The position numbers and the translations under genes are program-made. This document shows positions 1 to 8,193 of a stretch of 64,000 bases of DNA, one piece after another. Source of the stretch: Saccharothrix ecbatanensis (GTDB taxonomy: Bacteria > Actinomycetota > Actinomycetes > Mycobacteriales > Pseudonocardiaceae); NCBI RefSeq assembly GCF_014205015.1, contig NZ_JACHMO010000001.1, forward strand, positions 4,216,001 to 4,280,000. Reading direction: 5' to 3'. The notes beneath the pieces were generated by a model. The model saw only the letters and a list, made by a program, of their open reading frames with translations. It was not told the DNA's origin and searched no databases. Every line of letters begins with the position of its first letter. Within the stretch, counting starts at the first letter, position 1.

Positions 1-497
1 ACAACGCGGGCACGACGCAGGCCGTGCCCCACCCGGACCTGGACGCCCTCACCGACGACGTCTTCCACCAGGTCCTCGACGTCAACGTCGTCGGCCCGTT
101 CCGCGTCACCCGCGCGTTCGCGGACGACCTGCGAGCGTCCCAAGGTGCGGTGGTCAACGTCGCCTCCATCTCCGGGTACCGGGCGGGTGGGTCGTCCATC
201 GCCTACGGGGTCAGCAAGGCCGCCCTACTGCAACTGACCCGCAACCTCGCCGTGGCCCTCGCGCCGGACGTGCGGGTCAACTCCGTCGCGCCCGGCACGG
301 TGGCCACGCGCTGGCAGACGTCGCTGCACGGTGAGGCGGGCTTCGCCGAACGGGCGGCGACCGAGCGGCAGACCGTGCCACTGCACCGCACCGCCGAGCC
401 CGAACACGTGGCGCAGGCGGTCCTGGGGCTGCTGACGATGGACCTGGTCACCGGCGAGGCGGTCATCGTCGACGGCGGCAAGCACGTCGTGTACTAG
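1..497 (+). CDS. SDR-family oxidoreductase, 3' part only
   Basis: The reading frame is open from the window edge, so the N-terminal NAD(P)-binding glycine motif lies outside. What remains starts at the NAG motif typical of classical SDRs. It continues with the N-x-x-G-x-F region (NVVGPF), the catalytic Ser of 'ASISGY', the YxxxK pair 'YGVSKAA' and the 'RVNSVAPGTVAT' motif. These make it a NAD(P)(H)-dependent alcohol/ketone oxidoreductase, soluble in the cytoplasm. The substrate cannot be read. It ends with TAG 58 bp before the NUDIX gene on the same strand. The family call is sure; the role is open. Confidence 0.85.
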   Translation, partial: NAGTTQAVPHPDLDALTDDVFHQVLDVNVVGPFRVTRAFADDLRASQGAVVNVASISGYRAGGSSIAYGVSKAALLQLTRNLAVALAPDVRVNSVAPGTVATRWQTSLHGEAGFAERAATERQTVPLHRTAEPEHVAQAVLGLLTMDLVTGEAVIVDGGKHVVY

Positions 498-555
498 TGC
501 CGAACCACAGCGTCACGGCTGAATTGCAGATCTGCGCTCATGTAGCGTTCGCGAC

Positions 556-1113
556 GTGGTTGTTGAGGAACCTACCGGCGCGTCGACTCGCTGGACGATC
601 CACGGCGAACGCCTGGTGGACGACACCCGCAAGTTCAACGTCAGCATCGCCCATGTCGAGCTACCCGACGGCGTGCACTTCGAGCAGTGGGTCCTGCGAA
701 TGCCCAGGGCCGTCATGACGCTGGTCCTGGACGACGCCCGCGAACACGTCCTCATGATCTACCGCCACCGCTGGATCATGGACCGCTGGACCTGGGAACT
801 GCCCGGCGGCTACCTCGACCCGGACGAGGACCCCGCCGACTGCGCCATGCGCGAGGCCATCGAGGAGACCGGCTGGAAGCCCCGCAGCGTCGAGCTGCTG
901 ACCACCTTCCAGCCGCTCACCGGCACCGCCGACTTCGAGAACCTGATCTACATGGGCCACGGAGCCGAGGACACCGGGCAGCAGGCCGACATCAACGAGG
1001 CCGAGCGCGTCGCCTGGATTCCCCTCGCCGACATCAAGGACATGCTCGCCAACGGCGAAATCATCGGGGCCGCCGCGCAGATCGGCCTGCTACACGTCCT
1101 GGCCTTCCGCTGA
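556..1113 (+). CDS. NUDIX hydrolase (ADP-ribose pyrophosphatase-like)
   Basis: 185 aa with a complete NUDIX box (G-x5-E-x7-REAIEETGW) in the middle of the protein, so it should hydrolyse a nucleoside diphosphate linked to another moiety using Mg2+. Length and the leading beta-rich half ('FEQWVLRMPRAVMTLVLDD') fit the ADP-ribose/ADP-sugar pyrophosphatase branch, though the box alone does not set the substrate. The only start before the upstream in-frame TGA (520-522) is GTG at 556, and no strong Shine-Dalgarno precedes it. Its 3' end overlaps by 24 bp the 3' end of the opposing XRE gene, so the two are convergent. Confidence 0.85.
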   Translation: MVVEEPTGASTRWTIHGERLVDDTRKFNVSIAHVELPDGVHFEQWVLRMPRAVMTLVLDDAREHVLMIYRHRWIMDRWTWELPGGYLDPDEDPADCAMREAIEETGWKPRSVELLTTFQPLTGTADFENLIYMGHGAEDTGQQADINEAERVAWIPLADIKDMLANGEIIGAAAQIGLLHVLAFR

Positions 1114-2574
1114 CCCGACGATCCCCATTACCCGCATCTCCGCGAACAGCTCCTCAACCGCCGGCTCCCGATTGAAGGGCGCCAGCCGAGCAGCCACGTC
1201 CGCGAGGTACCTCACCGTCCGCACCGAGGTCAGGTTGCCCGCCATCCGCAGCGCCGACAACCCGACCTCGACCGCCTCCTCCACCCGCCGCAGATCGGCC
1301 AGGATCGAGGCGAGCAACGCCGTGTTGAACAGCCGCCCCCGCTCGTACCCCTCGGTCATCTCCAACGACCGCCGAGCGAACCCCTCAGCCACATCCGGCC
1401 GCCCGAGATCCCGGAACGTGTGCGCGAACTTCGCCGACAGGTACGCCGCATCGAAGTAGCCCAGCCACTCCGGCACCACCGAACCCTCAGCTCCGGAGAA
1501 CAACGCCTCAGCATCCCGCAGCGCCGCCACCGCTCCCCTTGTGTCGTGCCGCAACGCGAGCCCGTGCGCCTCCATCACCGCGGCTTCCGCCTGGAGCACT
1601 CCGAGCCCGGTCCGCGAAGCGTTGTCCCGAGCCCCGCGCGCCAGGTCGACCGCCACCAACGGCGACCGGAAGAAGGCCGCGTGATGACTCATCCCGGCCA
1701 GCATCTCCGCAGCCAGAGCGTCATCACCCACGTCCTTGCACAACTGCAACGCCAACCGCAGATGCTTCCGCCCAGCCTCGACATCACCCATGTCGTACGC
1801 CATCCACCCGGCGAGCTGGTTCATCTCCGCAACAGCCCCGAACAGCTCCCGCCGCACGCCATCCCGGAACCGCCCGGCCCGCAGCAGCGGCACGCCCTCG
1901 GCCACCAGGTACTGACTCACCGTGGACCGCGCGTGCCCACCACCGAACCGGTTGTCGAGCAGCCGGAACGTCCGCGTCATGGCCCGCAACGTCTCCACGT
2001 CCGGCAGCCCCACAACCCGATCCGCGGCAGGCTCGGACGCGCCCACGGTGAACCATCCGAACGACCGTCCCCGCCGCTCGACCGACTCCGAGATCGGCGA
2101 CGAGGTGAAGCGGAACCACAACAGCGCCTCAGGCACCCTCAGCGCCCGCGCCCACCGTTCCAGCCGCACCAGGTCACTCGGTGCGGGCGTGCGATCGCCC
2201 TCCAGGTGCGACACCTGCGGCTGCGACATGAAGAGCCAGCGCGCCAACCGGGCCTGCGTCAGCGGCGGGTTGTGGGCGTACCGGTAAGCCTTCAGAACCC
2301 GTCCGAAATGGCGAGAAGCGAACGCTTCCCGGAACTGCCGCGTCGCCCAGAACTCGACCGGTTTCTCCGGCGCGTGAACGACCTGCGCCTCTCGCCGCGC
2401 GCAGGCAGAACAGTGCGACGTGCTGTTGTCAGCCGCCAGCCGAGCCCCGCACCCCGGCAGTCCCGGCGGTTCTGCCTTGCCCCCATCACCACCCCTGACT
2501 TGCTCCTGAACCGAGTTCAACCACGCCGACACGCACCGACCTGCGGATATCGGTGATGCCGATATCCCATCCAC
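1090..2574 (-). CDS. XRE-family regulator with TPR-like C-terminal half
   Basis: 494 aa as annotated. A short Cys-rich element (CGARLAADN...CSACAR) comes first, then an XRE helix-turn-helix ('LTQARLARWLFMSQPQVSHLEGDR'). After that come about 300 residues of helical, repeat-like sequence ('AAEMLAGMSHHAAFF', 'FAHTFRDLGRPDVAEGFARRSLEM') as in TPR regulators of actinomycetes. It should bind DNA as a dimer, with the helical half sensing a ligand or partner. The ATG at 2574 lies beyond a 9-bp inverted repeat (2545-2567); if that repeat is its operator, the true start is downstream, for instance GTG at 2532. It is divergent from two small ORFs. Target genes are unknown. Confidence 0.8.
   Translation of the reverse strand: MDGISASPISAGRCVSAWLNSVQEQVRGGDGGKAEPPGLPGCGARLAADNSTSHCSACARREAQVVHAPEKPVEFWATRQFREAFASRHFGRVLKAYRYAHNPPLTQARLARWLFMSQPQVSHLEGDRTPAPSDLVRLERWARALRVPEALLWFRFTSSPISESVERRGRSFGWFTVGASEPAADRVVGLPDVETLRAMTRTFRLLDNRFGGGHARSTVSQYLVAEGVPLLRAGRFRDGVRRELFGAVAEMNQLAGWMAYDMGDVEAGRKHLRLALQLCKDVGDDALAAEMLAGMSHHAAFFRSPLVAVDLARGARDNASRTGLGVLQAEAAVMEAHGLALRHDTRGAVAALRDAEALFSGAEGSVVPEWLGYFDAAYLSAKFAHTFRDLGRPDVAEGFARRSLEMTEGYERGRLFNTALLASILADLRRVEEAVEVGLSALRMAGNLTSVRTVRYLADVAARLAPFNREPAVEELFAEMRVMGIVGSAEGQDV
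2545..2567. promoter_or_regulatory. Inverted repeat, candidate operator for the XRE regulator
   Basis: Two perfect 9-bp arms, GGATATCGG and CCGATATCC, are separated by 5 bp (TGATG). The repeat lies at the divergent 5' ends of the XRE gene and the small ORF at 2645. Position and symmetry suggest an operator for a dimeric repressor; autoregulation by the XRE protein is inference. Confidence 0.5.
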
Positions 2575-2644
2575 GAACGTGGTGCACCGAGCACGAGAAG
2601 TCCCGCATCGTCGTGATCAGGACAACGACGAAGGGAGTCGAGGA

Positions 2645-2911
2645 ATGGCCTTCTACGTACTGGCGCACCCGGAACAGCACGCGTCGGCCGCACTGGTCGA
2701 GCAGACGCCGGGACAGCCGAACCTGATCGCGGAAGTCGGCGACTCGCAGATCGCCGTGCAGGTGGCGAACCACCCGGACGGCTTGAAGATGGCCGCCGCG
2801 TTCGCCTGGAACCTGGCCAAAGCCGCCACCGAGTTCGCCACCCGGTGCCAAGAGCTGGCGATGAGCCAGGACACCGACGCCGACGGCAAGCACGCCGAGT
2901 TCACCGGCTGA
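2645..2911 (+). CDS. Small hypothetical protein (88 aa)
   Basis: The frame is open from 2579, but the ATG at 2645 is preceded by GGGAGTCGAGGA, a good ribosome binding site, so the 88-aa product starts MAFYVLAHPE. No catalytic motif, signal peptide or membrane segment is visible. The central part (AAAFAWNLAKAATEFATRCQEL) looks like an amphipathic helix. It is divergent from the XRE-TPR regulator across a palindrome and is followed after 4 bp by a 31-codon ORF, so the two small ORFs are probably one transcript. I do not recognise the family. Being a target or partner of the regulator is inference from position. Confidence 0.6.
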   Translation: MAFYVLAHPEQHASAALVEQTPGQPNLIAEVGDSQIAVQVANHPDGLKMAAAFAWNLAKAATEFATRCQELAMSQDTDADGKHAEFTG

Positions 2912-2915
2912 CGCC

Positions 2916-3011
2916 ATGAACCCGGAGGACGTGAAGGGCCTGCTCACCCACGGCATGCACGTCGCCGCGTGCGCCGTCTGGTCGTGCGTGGCCCTTTACA
3001 CCCTCATCTGA
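2916..3011 (+). CDS. Very small ORF, 31-aa hydrophobic peptide
   Basis: ATG at 2916 to TGA at 3009-3011, with start spacing of 4 bp after the 88-aa ORF. The peptide has a polar start (MNPEDVKGLL) and a hydrophobic second half (VAACAVWSCVALYTLI) that could enter a membrane. No strong Shine-Dalgarno precedes it, but translational coupling to the upstream ORF is possible. Too short to assign by family. A short peptide beside an XRE-TPR regulator invites comparison with peptide-sensing RRNPP-type systems, but no export or maturation genes are adjacent. Confidence 0.4.
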   Translation: MNPEDVKGLLTHGMHVAACAVWSCVALYTLI

Positions 3012-3018
3012 GTGAGGG
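3001..3018. terminator. Small hairpin between convergent units
   Basis: CCCTCA-TCTGAG-TGAGGG forms a perfect 6-bp stem that overlaps the stop of the 31-codon ORF and faces the 3' end of the Gfo/Idh gene. No T-run follows, so terminator activity is only plausible. Confidence 0.35.
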
Positions 3019-3038
3019 CCACTTCGAGGAACAGCCGC

Positions 3039-3950
3039 TCAGGCCTCCTTCGCCGCGTCACGCACCCGGCAGCACAGCTCCTGCGTGCGCAATGCGTCGG
3101 CGTAGTCGCACACCAGGTGGCGCGGGTCCTGCTCCCGCACCGCGGTGAGGAACCGTTCGTCGGCGATGACGAGCGGGTCGCGGCCGATCGGGGTCTCGTG
3201 GGTGCCGTCGGCGTCCTCACGGCGCAGCACCTTGTTCGTCAGCGTCAGCTTGCGGCCCTCGCAGTGGAACTCGATGCCGGCGTCCACCGTGGCGTGCAGC
3301 ACGCAGGTCGCGGTGAACACGGCCAGTGGCCCGGAGTCGAACGTGAGGGTGGCGGCGCTGACGGTGGCCACGTCCAGGTCCGGGTGGTCAGGGACGGGCG
3401 AGTGCCGCGCGACCGCGTGGACGACCTGCGCCTCACCGAGCAGGAACCGCGCCAGGTCGTACAGGTGGGTCGCCTGCTCCACCACCTGTCCCCCGCTCTC
3501 CGCCTCGACCCGCCACCACGGCACGGGCGGGACGAGGCCGTGCCAGGCAGCGCGCACCAGGTGCGGTGGCGTTTCGGCGAGCATCCGGCGCAGTTCGGGG
3601 ATGACTTCCATGCCACGCCAGTAATACCCGGCGCCGACGATCAGTCCACTGTGGATCGAGGCGGCGATGCGGCGCGGCACGTCCAGGTCGTTGCCGATCG
3701 GCTTCTCGACGTAGAACGGGACGCCGTGGTCGATGAGCGTGTGCTCGATCTCGCCGTGGGCGTGCGGCGGCACGCAGACCCAGGCCGCGTCCACTTCCTC
3801 GTGCGCCAGCAACTCCGCTGTGTCCCGGTACGCACGACCCGAGCGTGCACCGGACCGGCCCACGTAGCCGACGATCTCGCAGCCCAGACCGGTCAACGCC
3901 GCCGCGTGCCGTCCGGCGATGTACCCGGCCCCGATCAACGCCACCTTCAT
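3039..3950 (-). CDS. Gfo/Idh/MocA-family oxidoreductase
   Basis: 303 aa with an N-terminal Rossmann fold ('MKVALIGAGYIAGRHAAAL', GxGxxG-like) and the family hallmark EKPIG near residue 90, whose Lys is the catalytic residue of sugar dehydrogenases of this class. The C-terminal beta-sheet domain binds the substrate. It should use NAD(P) to oxidise or reduce a sugar or sugar acid in the cytoplasm. The ATG overlaps the stop of the GH36 gene (ATGA), and it is the last gene of the uptake operon, which suggests it acts on the galactoside or its product. Exact sugar unknown. Confidence 0.85.
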   Translation of the reverse strand: MKVALIGAGYIAGRHAAALTGLGCEIVGYVGRSGARSGRAYRDTAELLAHEEVDAAWVCVPPHAHGEIEHTLIDHGVPFYVEKPIGNDLDVPRRIAASIHSGLIVGAGYYWRGMEVIPELRRMLAETPPHLVRAAWHGLVPPVPWWRVEAESGGQVVEQATHLYDLARFLLGEAQVVHAVARHSPVPDHPDLDVATVSAATLTFDSGPLAVFTATCVLHATVDAGIEFHCEGRKLTLTNKVLRREDADGTHETPIGRDPLVIADERFLTAVREQDPRHLVCDYADALRTQELCCRVRDAAKEA

Positions 3951-6097
3951 CGGGTCTCCTCCACGGCCTGCCAGAGTTCGACGCGGCTGCGCCAGTCCTC
4001 GGTGTGCCCGGGTGGCGGCGGTGGCGGGAACGCCGACGACAGGCCCACGGCCATCAACGCGGCCCCGGTGGTGACGACCCCGTCGCTGTCACGCCGATAA
4101 AGCCGGTCGGCGTCCAACCCGCGCAACCTGATCCTGCGCGGACCTTCACCCGCGACACCGCGCACCTGGTAGACGAACACCACGGCCACACGGCAGTCAC
4201 GGGACACGTACTGCACGGCGCACGGCTCGTTGTCGGACGGCACGACCAGCCAGTGCTGGTCCCCGTCCTGGATCGTCGGCCGCAGCCGCTTGTACTCGGT
4301 GATCAGCTCACGGGCCTGCTTCCGGTCGTCCTCGCTCCACCGCAGGATGTCACCGGAGATGCCCAGCACCCCCTGCATGGCGACGTGGAAGCGGAAGTCC
4401 AGCGGGGTGATGCGGCCGGTGGTCGGTTCCGGGGTGTCGGCGACCCACCCGACCATCGCCCTCGGCGCGTAGGCCCTGCTGAAGCCGTGCTGCATCCGCA
4501 GCCGGTCACCGGGATCGGTGTTGTCGCTGACCTGCGCCATGTCGGTCAGGCCGAGAATGCCGAGGTCCACCCGACCACCGCCGCCCGCGCACGTCTCGAT
4601 CATCAGGTCGGGGAACTCCGCGCGCAGCCGTCCGATGACCTCGTACACGCCCCGGACGTGACGCACCCACACCTCACGTCGCCGCTCGTGCGGAGCTTGA
4701 GGCCAGCCGACCTCGGTGTACGGGCGGTTGTGGTCCCACTTGACGAAGTCGATCCGGTGGTCGGTCAGCAGCGCACGCAACCGGCTCAGAACGCCTTCCC
4801 GCACGTCCTCCCTGGCGAAGTTGAGCACGAGCTGGTTGCGCGACATCGTGGGTTCACGGTCGGGCAGGTGCAGCACCCAGTCGGGGTGGGCGCGGAACAG
4901 GTCGCTGTCCGGGTTGACCATCTCCGGCTCCAGCCAGATCCCGAACCGCATGCCCAGCCGGTGCACCTCGTCGACGAGTTGGTCGAGGCCGCGCGGGAAC
5001 TTCGCCGGGTCGACCGTCCAGTCACCGAGGCCGGCGTGGTCGTCGTTGCGCGCGCCGAACCAGCCGTCGTCCACGACGAACAGCTCGACGCCCAGCTCGG
5101 CCGCCTGCGTGGCGAGCGCGATCTGGTGCTCCACCTCCACGTCGAACGCAGTCGCCAGCCAGGTGTTGTAGTGCACCGGAGGTGGCGTGTGGCGGTGCCG
5201 GGCGGGCAGCACGTGGTCACGTTGGTAGCGGTGCAGGACGCGCGCCGCCTCGTCCAGGCCGTTTTCGGTGTAGCCGCAGGCGAGGGACGGGGTCCGGAAG
5301 TCCTCGCCGGGCTCCAGGTGCCAGGCGGAGTCGAACGGGTTGATGCCCGCGACCACGTGCAGCGCGTCGTTGCGCTCGGTCTCGAACACGATCGACCAGT
5401 TGCCGCTCCACGCCAGCGCCCCGAACCAGACCGGCCCGTCCTCGCCCGCCCGGGTGAGGGCGAACCAGGGGTTGGCCTCGTGGCTGGTGAACCCGCGCCG
5501 GCTGTCGATCACGACCTTGCCCGCCGCCAACTCACGCCGGGTGAGCTGGTACTCGTCGCCCCAACGGCCGTGCAGCGTCCACGAGTCGTAGCGGGCCGGG
5601 GGCAGGCCGAGAACCGCGCTGGCGACTCGTTCCACCCGCAGTGGGCTCGGTCCTTGGTTACACACCCGTACATCGCGCACGACGATGCCGTGGTCGGCGA
5701 GCACCGCGAACCGGTGTTCCACCACCAGGCCGGCGTCCTCGAAGACGAGCGTGAGGACGTCGTCCTCGATGCGGTCCTCGCGCCAGGTCAGGCGGGACAC
5801 CGATGTGCCGTCCTCCCGCGCCACCACCAGGCCCGGCTCCTTGTACACGCGATCGCCGTACGTCGAGTAGGCGAGCGGGACGCCGTCCAGGAAGTGGGCC
5901 TGCGACGGCCGGTTCCACGGCGTGTGCGGCAGGTACGAGTCGCCCCCGAGGCCATCCCCGAGGCCGCCGCCGTCCCCGCCCCAGTGGTCGAGCACCAACC
6001 CGCCGCCGTCCGCGACGGACAGCAGCATCGCGTTCCGGGCGGTCCTCAGCAGCCACGCCGGTCTGCCGGCACAGGTGGTCCGCGTAACAGCAGGCAT
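3947..6097 (-). CDS. GH36 alpha-galactosidase
   Basis: 716 aa from ATG 6097, chosen because AAAGGAG lies just before it; the longer frame upstream has no support. The beta-sandwich N-terminal half leads into a (beta/alpha)8 barrel with 'DDGWFG', then 'KWDHN' with the predicted nucleophile Asp455, and 'SDNTD' with the predicted acid/base Asp525. These are the two catalytic sites of GH36 retaining alpha-galactosidases. No signal peptide, so it acts on imported oligosaccharides in the cytoplasm, in line with the ABC transporter in the same operon. Length matches the usual 700-740 aa. An alpha-N-acetylgalactosaminidase specificity cannot be excluded. Confidence 0.92.
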   Translation of the reverse strand: MPAVTRTTCAGRPAWLLRTARNAMLLSVADGGGLVLDHWGGDGGGLGDGLGGDSYLPHTPWNRPSQAHFLDGVPLAYSTYGDRVYKEPGLVVAREDGTSVSRLTWREDRIEDDVLTLVFEDAGLVVEHRFAVLADHGIVVRDVRVCNQGPSPLRVERVASAVLGLPPARYDSWTLHGRWGDEYQLTRRELAAGKVVIDSRRGFTSHEANPWFALTRAGEDGPVWFGALAWSGNWSIVFETERNDALHVVAGINPFDSAWHLEPGEDFRTPSLACGYTENGLDEAARVLHRYQRDHVLPARHRHTPPPVHYNTWLATAFDVEVEHQIALATQAAELGVELFVVDDGWFGARNDDHAGLGDWTVDPAKFPRGLDQLVDEVHRLGMRFGIWLEPEMVNPDSDLFRAHPDWVLHLPDREPTMSRNQLVLNFAREDVREGVLSRLRALLTDHRIDFVKWDHNRPYTEVGWPQAPHERRREVWVRHVRGVYEVIGRLRAEFPDLMIETCAGGGGRVDLGILGLTDMAQVSDNTDPGDRLRMQHGFSRAYAPRAMVGWVADTPEPTTGRITPLDFRFHVAMQGVLGISGDILRWSEDDRKQARELITEYKRLRPTIQDGDQHWLVVPSDNEPCAVQYVSRDCRVAVVFVYQVRGVAGEGPRRIRLRGLDADRLYRRDSDGVVTTGAALMAVGLSSAFPPPPPPGHTEDWRSRVELWQAVEETR

Positions 6098-6123
6098 CGC
6101 TCTCCTTTGAGTAATCGCCCGGG

Positions 6124-7311
6124 TCAAGAAGCGGGGAACGCCGGTTCGGTCAGGAGCCGGGCGTCCACGGCCTCGGCGGAGAAGACCTGGTCGATCACCA
6201 TGTGCCGGGCGCCGTGCACACCGGCCCGGTCGCCGAGCCGGCTCTCCACCACGGCCATGCTGCTGGTCAGCGCAGGCACAGTCCGGTCGTACAGCCGTTC
6301 GCGGACGCCCACCAGGAGGTGTTCGCGGGTCAGCGCGAGGTCGCCGCCGATCACCACGACGGTCGGGTTCAGCAGGGCGACCGCCGTGGCCAGCACCTCG
6401 CCCAGCAGCCGGCCGGCGTCGCGGACCAGCGTGATCGCGTCCGGGTCGCCCTCGTCCACGAGTCGGACGACATCGCGGCTGGTCCGGGCCTCGATACCGC
6501 GTTCGGTGAGCTGACGGGCGAGCGCCGCGCCGCTCGCGTGCGCCGCCAGGCAACCGGTCGCCCCGCACCGGCACCGCGCGCCGTCGACCGGCTGGGAGAT
6601 CCGGATGTGCCCGATGTCGCCACCCTGCCCGGTCGACCCGCGTTCCGGTCGTCCGCCGAGGATGACGCCCGCGCCGATCCCGGTGCCCACCTTCACGAAC
6701 AGCAGGTTGTCGACGTCCGGGTAACGCTCGCGGACTTCGCCCAGTCCCAGCAGGTTGGCGTCGTTGTCCACGAAAGCCGGGCAGCCCAACGCGTCGGACA
6801 GCGTCTTCGCCACCGCGACCCCGTGCCAGCCGGGCATGATCGGCGGCTGCACGGGCCGCCCGGTGCGGAAGTCGACGGGCGCGGGCAGGCCCACACCGAT
6901 GCCCACGAGCTGGGCCCGGTCGCGTCCCGCGTCCTTGAGCAGGTCGCGGAACCGCCGGACCACGGTCTTCAGCACCACGTCGGGTTCCTGGCTGGTGACC
7001 AGGTCCTCGGTGCGCTCGGCGAGCATCCGGCCGCCCGCGTCGGTCAACGCGAAACGGGCGTGCGTCGCGCCGAGGTCGGCGGCCAGGACGAGCTTGTCGT
7101 TCTCCTCGAACGACAGGATCTCGGCAGGCCGGCCCGCGGTGCCGCGCCGTTGCTCGACCGCCCGGATGTAGCCGGCGGCGATGAGCTGGCTGAGCCTCAA
7201 CGCCACCGTCGACCGGGACAGGCCGGTGAGTTCCTGAAGGTCACGCCGGGTCTTGACCCGGCCGGACCGGATGAGCACCAGGATCTCCCCCGGTGACGCC
7301 GTGAACGCCAT
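6124..7311 (-). CDS. ROK-family transcriptional regulator
   Basis: 395 aa. The N-terminal winged helix-turn-helix ('TRRDLQELTGLSRSTVALRLSQLIAAGYI') is followed by a ROK sugar-kinase-like fold with 'LAADLGATHARFAL' and the Cys cluster 'CRCGATGC', which holds structural zinc in this family. The usual Glu after the last Cys (CLE) is changed here (CLAA). It lies between the permease and GH36 genes in the uptake operon and is most likely its sugar-responsive repressor, but no operator repeat could be assigned to it with confidence. Ten bases separate its start from the permease stop. Confidence 0.88.
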   Translation of the reverse strand: MAFTASPGEILVLIRSGRVKTRRDLQELTGLSRSTVALRLSQLIAAGYIRAVEQRRGTAGRPAEILSFEENDKLVLAADLGATHARFALTDAGGRMLAERTEDLVTSQEPDVVLKTVVRRFRDLLKDAGRDRAQLVGIGVGLPAPVDFRTGRPVQPPIMPGWHGVAVAKTLSDALGCPAFVDNDANLLGLGEVRERYPDVDNLLFVKVGTGIGAGVILGGRPERGSTGQGGDIGHIRISQPVDGARCRCGATGCLAAHASGAALARQLTERGIEARTSRDVVRLVDEGDPDAITLVRDAGRLLGEVLATAVALLNPTVVVIGGDLALTREHLLVGVRERLYDRTVPALTSSMAVVESRLGDRAGVHGARHMVIDQVFSAEAVDARLLTEPAFPAS

Positions 7312-7320
7312 CCGCGCGGC

Positions 7321-8193
7321 CTACCCCTTCTCCGCGCCGCTGGTCAGACCCTGCGAGAGCAGCCGCTCGGTCATGAAGAACAGCAGCACGATGGGCAGCG
7401 TGATGACGACCGACCCGGCCATGAGCACGGTCGTGGAGACCTCGATGCTGCCGGACAACTGCGCGAGCCCCAACGAGACCGTCCACTGGTCCCGCCGTTC
7501 GACCAGGAACAGCAGGGCGAACAGGAACTCGTTCCAGGCGATCATGAACACGAAGATGCCGGTCGCGATGACCGACGGCATGGCCAGCGGCAGGCTGATC
7601 CGGCGGATGACCCCGACCCGGCTCAGCCCGTCGACCAGGCCCGCTTCCTCGACGCTCTGCGGGATCGTCTGGAAGTAGTTCTTGAGCATGTAGATGGCGA
7701 CCGGCACGGTCTGGGCGATGTAGACCAGCACCAGGCCGATCAGCGAGCCGCGCAGCTGCATCCGGGTGAGCATGACGAACAGCGGGATCGCCAGCACGAT
7801 GCTCGGGAACAGGTACACGACCAGGAACAGCGAGCTGACCTGCCGCCGGCCGAAGAACTCCAGCCTGCTCACCGCGTAGGCGCCGGGGATGGCGATCACC
7901 AGCGCCACGACCACGGACGCGGACGCCACGACGGCGCTGTTGCCCAGCAGGCTGAGGAAGCCCTGACCGCCTTCGGTGACGGGCCGCAGCACCTCGGCGT
8001 AGGTGGAGAGGGTCAGTTCGCCCAGGTCGATGATCAGCGAGTCGGGCCGCCGCAGCAGGTCTTCGATCGGCCGCAGCGACAGCATCAGCATGTAGTAGAA
8101 CGGCAGCAGGGTGGCGGCCAGGAAGAACAGAATCACCACCGGGCGCAGGACGCCGAACACGGCCCGTTCCACCCGGTCACGCGTCCACGTCAC
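7321..8193 (-). CDS. Sugar ABC transporter permease (MalG type)
   Basis: 290 aa from GTG 8193, whose GTGA overlaps the stop of the preceding permease gene; the longer frame is a shadow. About six membrane segments are visible, beginning 'VVILFFLAATLLPFYYMLMLSL'. The EAA loop for contact with the ATPase reads 'EEAGLVDGLSRVGVIRRISLPLAMP'. It pairs with the upstream MalF-type permease to form the membrane channel for a CUT1-type carbohydrate importer. No ATPase gene is present here, so a shared MsiK-type ATPase encoded elsewhere is likely, as is common in actinomycetes. Confidence 0.9.
   Translation of the reverse strand: MTWTRDRVERAVFGVLRPVVILFFLAATLLPFYYMLMLSLRPIEDLLRRPDSLIIDLGELTLSTYAEVLRPVTEGGQGFLSLLGNSAVVASASVVVALVIAIPGAYAVSRLEFFGRRQVSSLFLVVYLFPSIVLAIPLFVMLTRMQLRGSLIGLVLVYIAQTVPVAIYMLKNYFQTIPQSVEEAGLVDGLSRVGVIRRISLPLAMPSVIATGIFVFMIAWNEFLFALLFLVERRDQWTVSLGLAQLSGSIEVSTTVLMAGSVVITLPIVLLFFMTERLLSQGLTSGAEKG

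Noticed and set aside
3845..6514. Long plus-strand ORF opposite the GH36 gene
   Set aside because: It mirrors the codon pattern of the minus-strand gene, is rich in Arg/Pro/His and has no family motif. The same holds for other long antisense frames, for example 14427-16373 and 17956-19632.
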